Assembly: GCA_036785705.1 (NCBI GenBank)
Contig: JAWUZG010000136.1
Coordinates: 2,232,001 to 2,296,000, forward strand
Direction: 5' to 3'
DNA length: 64,000 bases
Origin: Acanthornis magna
Taxonomy: Eukaryota; Chordata; Aves; Passeriformes; Acanthizidae
Shown here: positions 11,767-19,060 of the stretch, one piece after another
Position numbering within the stretch: position 1 is the first letter of the stretch
How the letters are laid out: the number at the start of each line of letters is the position of its first letter
Program-made: the position numbers and the translations under genes
Notes under the pieces: model-generated
The model's input: only the letters and a program-made list of their open reading frames with translations
The model's database searches: none
Told to the model about the DNA's origin: nothing

Positions 11767-14302
11767 ACACTGGGTCATTTTGAATCTCAAGGCCAAGGTT
11801 TAGAGGAACACAAAACTCAAGGCTGCTCTGAAATTTGCTGAGTTAATTGCAGGCACAAACCTTGCAGTTGGTGTGAAAGAACAACCCAGCATCCAAAAAC
11901 ATTTCTCCCTTGCCAATTCTGAAAGAATGTTCTCTTTTCTAAATGCAGTGGCTTAACATTTCGCTGTGGTGAAAAACGTAAAGGCTATTTTTGTACTTCT
12001 GAAGAAAACAGCTTAGAGTTAACTGCCAATTCCAGCCCTTTGGGGCATTCGTTTTGCCAGTAGCAGTTTCATAAAGAGTCTTGGCTTGTCTCCTCTTCAC
12101 CTCCACAGTGTATGTTGTTATTGCCAGTCTGCAGATAAACTCAGCTTTGTCTCAAGAGGCTGGAGACTGCACATGAGATATGGATAAAAGGGAAAGACAT
12201 CTCTTTTTGAGACCTATATGTGATTAATCACTGGCTGATATTCCCTCCACTTATTTATAGGATTGTTGCATAAGACTCCTGACTAATCCCCCTGAAGGGC
12301 TGTAATTTGTAACAAAGTTGACGTCAACAATATTACTTTAAAACAAAACAAGTACCATATAGGAACAGAAGCCAGTAAATACACACAGGGCAGATCCTGT
12401 GGAAGTAAATTGATAAAAATTCAATTTGATGAGGTTAATTGTACTCAGAAGGGCTTTTCCTGCCTTAAAGAAAATCTGTTTTGGTTCCCTGTAGATACAG
12501 ATAATTCCTAATGGAGACCTGTGGATAATAGAATATAGTTACTTTGTGGCTGTCTCTGCTTCTCAATGGCCTAGTCATAGGTGTGGAAAAGCCCTAAAAG
12601 AAAAAAAAAATTCAAAATTTTCTACTTCTAAGGCATAAGTACTTCCCAGTGCCTACTTCTCACCTTTCAATAAAATGAGAAAATATGAATCTATCAAAAC
12701 TGTGGCATTGCATTCATGACATGCACAGCTGGCTCCCCACAAAGCAACAGCATTACACATGACAGATGAGACAAAAGTTTTCCATCATTTTAGAATGTAC
12801 TTCTTACCTAAATGCTTCTTGCCAAGAAAAAACTCTTGATCACCTGCCTGAGGGAAATCCAGGAATCTATCAAGTTTTGGGATGACAAACTTTTAGTTCT
12901 ATAAAAGTACATGCTCTCCAGAGATCACATCCCAGGGAGGTAACATGCCTTGCTCTAACTAGAATGTGCCTCAAAGAGCCAAGAGCAGGTTTAAGTATTT
13001 ATGTTTCCTTGTATCTCTCATAGGCATGCAAAGGAATGTGTTTTCAGAAAAAGACTCATCTGCCTTTGTGAGTTCAGATAATATAAATGTTTTACGGTTA
13101 ATTATTATTATTTTTCAAAGAATTGTGAATAAACAGAAACATTTTTCATTCCTCATTCCCAATCTGTATATTATCTTCTTTCAAATGACACATCACACCA
13201 CTGTACTAGCTTTTCTGGAAAGTGAAACTGCATTTTCCAGAATGATTATTTCCTTTGCAAACCATATCCTTTCCAGAAGTAATAGGTGTTGAAAATACAA
13301 TTTACCCATCACAAGCCTTGCATGCACACCCAGGCATGTGGTTAGTGCTCAAGTCCATTCACAGGTTCTGACTTTACAAGTAACGATGATGCAGCATAAA
13401 ACTCAGTCTAAATAGGTTTTCCTTTTCCTGCTTGATGTCAGCTTTTAAATTTTCTGATAAGACCTTCTACCTTGCCACAATCATACAGAAGAATGCATCA
13501 GGGGTTCAAGATTCTTCTTGACACAGATGACAGCAATTCCTAGACTTAAAACTATAAAGAGTTTTGGAAGTTTTTTTTCCAGACTTCACCATCCCTGATG
13601 GAAGGGTATTTGACATCCCATCCAATCTCACTTAATGTCTATTTTACATCTGTTCACTGACATTACTCAAGCCCATTCTGTCTTTTGCTTTACAAATTCC
13701 CCTCTCATCAAAACTTACTAACAACAGATACATTCTAGCTCAATTTTTAATTTAAATGTCTAAATCCAAATAAAATTTCTGTGTTCTTGGATTAGCAAGA
13801 TTACTCATTTTCCCATTCCTTTTTATATTCCACATTACTGACTGTAGGTAATTAGAAAAATATTATATTCATAACAAGACTGAGCCAATGATTAAGAGGA
13901 AGACTGTTAGTACTTTCCTATCGCAAGGGAAGGTATCTCACTTAAGGGGTTTTACATTTTACAACAGCAAAAAATTGGATATGAGTGTACTTTTAATTTG
14001 ATTGTCTAGCTTTAGAATGGGTACTGCCAAGCCAAATATGGACCCAAACCTTCCTCTTTGTCTTTAACCTTATTTCTTTCTACTTCACCTTCAAGGGAGC
14101 CATGAGGCTATTGCCCACATACCTGACATGGTCTGTTGTCAAACATTATGTAGCAATTGTAAATCACTAACATGAAAGAAATTCAACCTCTAGGCCGTCA
14201 GTGTTGTTAGGGTGCCTCTTTTATTGGATTTGGGTTTTTGTCAGGTGTTTTTAGTGTCAGTGGGTTCCTAACAGAAGGCGACATCCACTGCCAAACCATT
14301 CC
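11767..14302. other. Gene-poor DNA, no supported gene
   Basis: AT-rich, with the longest frame 108 codons (12966-13292) and no recognisable motif. No transposon end or RNA gene was seen. Base composition rises in G+C only beyond about 14.4 kb, where the repeat-protein locus begins. Confidence 0.55.
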
Positions 14303-14430
14303 GTCTCTAGAGATGTTCAAGATGACTCTGGATGTTGCATTTGGGGCTGTGCTTGAAGGGTGATTGAGATGGTGCTGAACTGAAAGCTGGACTAGAAGAT
14401 CTGGAAGGTCTCTTGCAACCTTGGTGATGC
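14303..14430 (+). mobile_element. CR1 LINE fragment, 3' end
   Basis: The segment has GTCTCTAGAGATGTTCAAGA, then GGATGTTGCATTTGGGGC, then GGAAGGTCTCTTGCAACCTT and GGTGATGCC. That is the sense 3' end of a CR1 subfamily whose terminal region reads close to GGTCTCTTCCAACCTTGG followed by a GTGATTCTG-like tail. It lies about 650 bp upstream of the large repeat-protein frame. Confidence 0.75.
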
Positions 14431-14451
14431 CAGAATTGGCCTGTCCCTGGT

Positions 14452-14758
14452 GCATGATCTTGAGCTTGTTGAACCCAACTGGGTTCTTGCAGTCCCACTA
14501 CTCAAGCTTGGCCAGGCCCCTCTGGATGGTCCCTTCCTTTGCTTGTGTCACCTGTCCAGCTCAGCTCCATGTCAGCTGTAAAGGTGGGGGGATGCACTCG
14601 ATCCCACTCTCTGTGGCATTGATAATGACATTAAAGAGTCCCAGTGCCACGGCAGAGCCCAGAGGGACACTCCTCATCCCTCACCTCCACCGGCACATGG
14701 AGCCACTGCCCACAGCCCCCTGGCTCTGTCCATCTGGACAGCTGCCCCTGCCCCAACT
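14452..14758 (-). mobile_element. CR1 LINE fragment, antisense, upstream of repeat gene
   Basis: Reverse-strand CR1 is recognised from CAAGCTTGGCCAGGCCCCTC followed by TGGATGGTCCC, then GCATTGATAATGACATTAAA, then GAGCCCAGAGGGACACTCCT and CATGGAGCCACTGCCCACAG. These are successive landmarks of the CR1 ORF2 end read backwards. It abuts the sense CR1 at 14303-14430, and its right edge fades into the G+C-rich island carrying the repeat-protein gene. It could form part of that gene's promoter or 5' UTR (inference). Confidence 0.8.
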
Positions 14759-15080
14759 GGCCTGGCCTTCCAAGCCAGGGCTCTCGGCTCTGGGGCTCAG
14801 GATGTCATGCGGGACTGAGTCGAGAGCCTCGGGGCAGCCTGGGCACAGCAGGGCCACCAAGGCTCCAAGGGCAGGAGCTGTGCCAAAGCCGAGTGGCTCC
14901 GCAGTTCCAGGCGTGCCGGGTGTGGCCCTTTGTGATGCGGGGCCACATCAGCACAGGGACCATTGTGACACCACAGGGTGACACTGCCCTGACCCATGGA
15001 GATCTGCTCCCAGCAGAGCCGCTCTGCTCCCTCACGAGGAAGCAGCTCCCTGGAGAGCTCTGCTTTCGAGGTTGACAGAG

Positions 15081-18065
15081 ATGGCAATGGAAGAGAAGGT
15101 GAACCCCAACTCTTGGGGCAAGCGCCTCGAGCAGGGCACAGCCCCGAGCTCTCAGAGCCTGAGGGCTGCCCTGCCCCGCAGCACATCCAAGGAGGCACAC
15201 ACCATGCACAGGAGCCGCATTCCTGTGCAAGTCTCCCCCATGGCCTCCACCAGGATGCACAGGCCCAGCCAGCGGCCGACAGCCCAGCAAGGCCAGGAAC
15301 ACAGGATTCCTGCGGTAGGAAGCAACACATTCCAGGAGACCCATGTGGGGCACAGGAGCCGCATCCCTGTGCGTGTGTCCCCCATGGCCTCCACCAGGAT
15401 GCACAAGCCCAGCCAGCAGCCGACAGCCCAGCAAGGCCAGAAACACAGGATTGCTGTGCCTGCTCCCCCAGGACAGCAGGACCCTGCACAGCCATTGCTG
15501 CACCAGACAGAGCCTTCCCAGGAGCTGGAGACAAGGAGCCCAGTAGGTAGCACCACATTCCAGGAGACCTCTGCAGGGCACAGGAGCCGCATCCCTGTGC
15601 GCCTGTCCCCCAAGGTCTCCGCTGGGATGCACAGGCCCAGCCAGTGGCCGACAGCCCAGCAGGACAGGACACATGGCAGGCCTGGGTCAGCTTCCCCGGG
15701 CAAGCAGGGCCCGGCACTGCCATTGCTCCATGAGACAGAGCCTTGGCAGCTGCTGGAGCCCAGGAGCTCAGCAGGCAGCCGCACACGGCGGGACAGCCAT
15801 GTGGGGCACAGGAGCAGCATCCCTGTGCGAGTGTCCCGCGTGGCCTCCGCTGGGCTCCAGAGACCCCAGCAGCAGCCGACAGAAGAGCAGGAGCAGGCAC
15901 ACGGCAGGCCTGTGTCAGCTCCCCTGGGCAGCCTTCCAGGGACGTGGTGCCGCAGGCAAGTGACAGAGCAGGACCCAGCAGCGGCCTGTGCGCAAAGGGG
16001 GAGGCAAATCCTCCCTGACACATCTCTGCCACTGCCTGCAAAGCCTGCAGAGAATCTGAGCACCCTGTCCCAGACAGAGCCCCCACAGGAGCTGAACATG
16101 AGGCACCCGACCAGTGCAGAGCACACACTGCCCCTGCTCAGGGAAGCCAGCCCACTTCTCCTGGAGCTGGAGGAAATCCCCAGTGAGGAGACCTTCTTGG
16201 CCTGGCTGGAGGAAATCTTCCCAACCCAATGTGGGGCCTTGGCCAAGGAGGCACAAGAGGAGCAAGATAACAGCCCTCAGGAGCTCGGACAAGGGAACAA
16301 AATTAATGACAGCAAGCTATCCCAAGAGGAAGATGAGGGACCGCAAGAGCTGTCCCAAAGGGAAGATGAGAATCATGAAGAACAATCCCAAGGAGAAGAG
16401 GATAACAAGAAAGAGTTGTCCCGACGGGAAGACAACAATGACAAAGAGCTGTCCCAAGGGGTAGATGACATGATCTACAACCTCTGGGACATCCTCTTGG
16501 GCCCAGTCAATGAGTGGCACCCCAACACCGTTGCCCAGGAGGTGCCCAGCTGCCTCAGCTCTTTGGGCCCTGAGGTAGGAGAAGCAGAGGTAGTCACTGA
16601 CATGCCCCGAGTGGCTCCTGCCACAGCCAGTGCCACAGGCTTGGAGCCAGAGGGTGCTGCCCCTGCCAGAGCTGATGAGGAGGCAGAAGAGGAGGCCATG
16701 GCAGTTTCTCCTGACTTTGGGGAGCAGGTGAGAGCTGCAGGGGCAGAGAGCCAGGCAGCTGCCCCACACAGCCCCTGCAGCCAGGCCAGCCCTTCACCCA
16801 GCTGGACAGAAGCCCATGGCCTCGGCAGCCAGCAAGTGGGGGCAGTGGCAGGGTCAGTCCTGCCAGTGCCAGAGACCGAGGAGACGGCTTTCGCTGAAGA
16901 AGACTGGAAAGGCTCTCTCAACCAAGACCTGTCTCAAGAGCAAGGTGACAGTGATGAAAAACTGCCAGGGACTGAGGAGGTGTCCTTGGCAAATGAAGAG
17001 TGGAAAGGTTCTCTGGATCAAGTCCTGTCCCAAGACCGCTGCGACAGTGATGAGAAACTGCCAGGGACTGAGGACATAGCCTTGGCAAATGAAGAGTGGA
17101 AAGGTTCTCTGGATCAAGTCCTGTCCCAAGGACAAGGTGACAGTGATGAAAAACTGCCAGGGACCGAGAAGGTGGCTTTGGCAAATGAAGAGTGGAAAGG
17201 TTCTCGGGATCAAGACCTGACCCAAGGGCACTGTGACAGGGATGAAAAACTGCCAGGGACCGAGGAGGTGGCCTTGGCAGAGGAAGAGTGGAAAGGCTCT
17301 CTGGACCAAGTCCTGACCCAAGGGCAAGGTGACAGTGAGGAAAAATTGCCAGGGACTGAGGAGGTGGCCTTAGCTGAGGAAGAGCACAAAGGCTCTCTGG
17401 ATCAAGTCCTGTCCCAAGAGCAAGGTGACAGGGATGAAAAACTGCCAGGGACAGAGAAGGTGGCCTTAGCTGAGGAAGAGTGCAGAGGCTCTCTGGACCA
17501 AGACCTGTCCCAAGAGCACTGTGACAGTGATGAGAAACTGCCAGGGACCGAGAAGGTGGCCTTGACAGAGGAAGAGTGGAAAGGCTGTCTAGACCAAGTC
17601 CTGACCCAAGGGAAAGGTGACAGTGATGAAAAACTGCCAGGGACTGAGGAGGCAGCTTTGGCAAATGAAGAGTGGAAAGGCTCTCTGGACCAAGTTCTGT
17701 CCCAAGAGCAAGACGACAATGAGGAAAAATTGCCAGAGACCGAGGAGGTGGCCCTAGATGAGGAAGAGTGCAAAGGCTCTCTGGACCAAGTCCTGACCCA
17801 GGAGCAAGGTGACAATGATTTAAAACTGCCCCAAAGGGAGGGCAAGAGAGACCAAGAGCAGTCCCAGGTGAGAGGGGACAGAGAGCAAAGCCTGAGCAGT
17901 CCTGCAGAAGAGCAGGCACAGGCCTCGCTCGGGCAGACGCAAGGCCATGGCCTCCGCGGGCCACAGGCTGTGCACCGGCAGCGTCCCTCGCGCTTCAGGC
18001 GGGCGCTGCGGGCTCTGAGCAGGCTGTGCCGGTGTTCCTGCATGGGGGCACGGCCTGAGGATTAG
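15081..18065 (+). CDS. Large three-tier tandem-repeat acidic protein, family unknown
   Basis: A 994-codon uninterrupted frame, unrecognised. The chosen start is the ATG at 15081, with G at -3 and G at +4. The frame stays open upstream to a stop at 14979-14981 but has no earlier ATG. Layout: residues 43 to about 345 carry four copies of a unit starting HRSRIPV-VSPMAS, at codons 43, 91, 167 and 243 (period 76; the first lacks about 28 residues). A short conserved-looking stretch, EIPSEETFLAWLEEIFP, follows near 370. Residues 401-466 hold six 11-mers of the type ELSQREDENHE. Residues 607-926 hold ten 32-mers beginning EEWKGSLDQVLSQ. A basic, Cys-containing tail, RFRRALRALSRLCRCSC, closes the protein. 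No signal peptide or membrane segment is seen. All repeat periods (228, 33, 96 bp) and the 84-bp indel keep frame, which supports coding. The acidic composition and repeated S/T-Q suggest a phosphorylated, disordered protein (inference). It may be single-exon or a large terminal exon. A pseudogene or non-coding repeat island cannot be excluded. Confidence 0.7.
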   Translation: MAMEEKVNPNSWGKRLEQGTAPSSQSLRAALPRSTSKEAHTMHRSRIPVQVSPMASTRMHRPSQRPTAQQGQEHRIPAVGSNTFQETHVGHRSRIPVRVSPMASTRMHKPSQQPTAQQGQKHRIAVPAPPGQQDPAQPLLHQTEPSQELETRSPVGSTTFQETSAGHRSRIPVRLSPKVSAGMHRPSQWPTAQQDRTHGRPGSASPGKQGPALPLLHETEPWQLLEPRSSAGSRTRRDSHVGHRSSIPVRVSRVASAGLQRPQQQPTEEQEQAHGRPVSAPLGSLPGTWCRRQVTEQDPAAACAQRGRQILPDTSLPLPAKPAENLSTLSQTEPPQELNMRHPTSAEHTLPLLREASPLLLELEEIPSEETFLAWLEEIFPTQCGALAKEAQEEQDNSPQELGQGNKINDSKLSQEEDEGPQELSQREDENHEEQSQGEEDNKKELSRREDNNDKELSQGVDDMIYNLWDILLGPVNEWHPNTVAQEVPSCLSSLGPEVGEAEVVTDMPRVAPATASATGLEPEGAAPARADEEAEEEAMAVSPDFGEQVRAAGAESQAAAPHSPCSQASPSPSWTEAHGLGSQQVGAVAGSVLPVPETEETAFAEEDWKGSLNQDLSQEQGDSDEKLPGTEEVSLANEEWKGSLDQVLSQDRCDSDEKLPGTEDIALANEEWKGSLDQVLSQGQGDSDEKLPGTEKVALANEEWKGSRDQDLTQGHCDRDEKLPGTEEVALAEEEWKGSLDQVLTQGQGDSEEKLPGTEEVALAEEEHKGSLDQVLSQEQGDRDEKLPGTEKVALAEEECRGSLDQDLSQEHCDSDEKLPGTEKVALTEEEWKGCLDQVLTQGKGDSDEKLPGTEEAALANEEWKGSLDQVLSQEQDDNEEKLPETEEVALDEEECKGSLDQVLTQEQGDNDLKLPQREGKRDQEQSQVRGDREQSLSSPAEEQAQASLGQTQGHGLRGPQAVHRQRPSRFRRALRALSRLCRCSCMGARPED
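15207..16130 (+). repeat. 228-bp tandem repeat, about 4 units, coding
   Basis: Unit starts at 15207, 15351, 15579 and 15807, each encoding HRS-IPV followed by a Pro/Gln/His-rich stretch. The second-to-third and third-to-fourth spacings are exactly 228 bp. The first spacing is 144 bp, an in-frame loss of 84 bp. The fourth unit is divergent but recovers a TEPPQEL motif equivalent to TEPSQEL and TEPWQLL in units 2 and 3. Confidence 0.85.
16281..16478 (+). repeat. 33-bp tandem repeat, 6 units, coding
   Basis: Six consecutive 11-residue units: ELGQGNKINDS, KLSQEEDEGPQ, ELSQREDENHE, EQSQGEEDNKK, ELSRREDNNDK and ELSQGVDD plus three more residues. Position 2-4 is usually L-S-Q and the second half is acidic. 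The same 11-mer pattern reappears after the 32-mer array as KLPQREGKRDQ and EQSQVRGDREQ. Confidence 0.8.
16899..17858 (+). repeat. 96-bp tandem repeat, 10 units, coding
   Basis: Ten units with exact 96-bp spacing (for example 16899, 16995, 17763), each encoding E-E/D-W/C/H-K-G-S, then L-D-Q-V-L-S/T-Q, then a D-rich stretch, then KLPGTEEVALA. Neighbouring units differ by both silent and amino-acid-changing substitutions, with no frame disruption. The strand is strongly asymmetric in A/G, so the opposite strand is also open but is a shadow. Confidence 0.92.
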
Positions 18066-18609
18066 TGCCCTGCTGCCAGCCCCAGGCTGGGCCCCAGACA
18101 GGCTGGCTGGCCCTCAGCCTGCTCAGCATCCCACGACAGTGACACAGGTGGAGAGCCCCAGAGGACGGGAGGCCATTGTGTGTGTCTCAAACAGCCACAG
18201 CTGCATGGCTGTGCAGTCAGCCAAGCACTCTTGGTGACAACAGACAAGAGCTGTTGGGAGTAACCCAGCACTGCTGGGAACAACTGGACATGACAAAGAA
18301 ACTGTGAGTGGAGAAGGGATCCATGTGGAGGAGGACAGCACCTTTCTAGGACAAACATCCTTCTTCTAGTCCCTGGAAAGAAGAGCAACGCAGGACAGCA
18401 CAAGGGCAGCAAAGAAGCCAAGAAGAGAGTGTGGATTGCAGGGCAGAATGAAGACCACTCAAGAGCCCTGATGCCCCCAACCAGGTTTGAAAGAACAGAC
18501 TGTGCATGGCAACAAATTTGCATACAAAACAAGAAACCTTTCTTCACGGCAGAGAAAGCCTTCCATGCAAAAGACCCCCCTCAAGCCTGGGAAGTGCTCC
18601 CAGGACCCT

Positions 18610-18842
18610 GGACACACCATCATCTGGATCAAGGCTTGAACCAGGAATGAGACCACCATCATCTGAACCGACATTGGAACCAGGAATGAGATCCGCATTG
18701 GCTGGATCGATGCTGGAATCAGGAATGAGATCCCCATCAGCAAGATTGACATTGGAACCAGGATGGACATCTTCATCAGCAGGATCGACACTGGAACCAC
18801 GAATGAGATTCCCATCAGGAGGATCGACGCTGGAACCAGGAC
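18610..18842 (+). repeat. 39-bp minisatellite, about 5.5 units, 3' of the repeat gene
   Basis: Units start at 18638, 18677, 18716, 18755 and 18794, each close to GAACCAGGAATGAGATCC then CATCAGCAGGATCGACACTG, with a partial copy on each side. The period is again a multiple of three. It lies about 570 bp past the stop of the repeat-protein frame and is open in a different + frame, so it is either 3' UTR or part of another exon. Confidence 0.9.
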
Positions 18843-18843
18843 T

Positions 18844-18957
18844 GCTGATCTCTTGTTCTCTCTCCCTTCTCTCTTTCTTTCTCTCCCCCTCTTTAACTCA
18901 TCTCTTCTTGTCTCCCTTCCCTTTCCCCCACCCCTTTCTCCCACACCCCCATGCAGG
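18844..18957 (+). other. Long pyrimidine tract ending in a CAG
   Basis: About 110 bp of almost pure C and T, closing with CACCCCCATGCAG directly before GTATAG. This has the form of an unusually strong 3' splice site (polypyrimidine tract plus AG). It could equally be a low-complexity triplex-prone tract in a 3' UTR. No branch point can be assigned by eye. Confidence 0.5.
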
Positions 18958-19017
18958 TATAGATAGGGTATCTTAGGGATTAACATAGCCATAGCCGTAT
19001 CAACTATGTAACTAGCT

Positions 19018-19060
19018 AATAAAACTTGGTGAGTTTTTGCAGACTGTGTGACTTTTGTCA
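19018..19060 (+). promoter_or_regulatory. Candidate polyadenylation signal for the repeat gene
   Basis: AATAAA at 19018-19023 is followed about 25-35 bp later by a GT-rich element (GACTGTGTGACTTTTGT). That is the usual arrangement for cleavage and polyadenylation. If used by the 15081-18065 frame, the 3' UTR would be about 980 bp and include the 39-bp minisatellite. The alternative, that this is the R region of an undetected LTR, was considered and not supported. Confidence 0.5.

Noticed and set aside
15072..15080. TTG at 15072 as the start of the repeat protein
   Set aside because: A TTG start is not expected in a vertebrate; the ATG three codons later at 15081 has a good Kozak context.
14797..16246. 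Long minus-strand frames (443 and 364 codons) opposite the repeat gene
   Set aside because: They are shadows created by the G+C-rich, in-frame repeats of the + strand gene; their composition is Cys/Trp/Gly-rich and repeats follow the + strand periods.
16918..17964. Minus-strand 348-codon frame with a Leu/Pro/His repeat
   Set aside because: It is the antisense of the 96-bp array. A 96-bp period keeps every frame phase constant, so one open unit gives a long open frame without coding.
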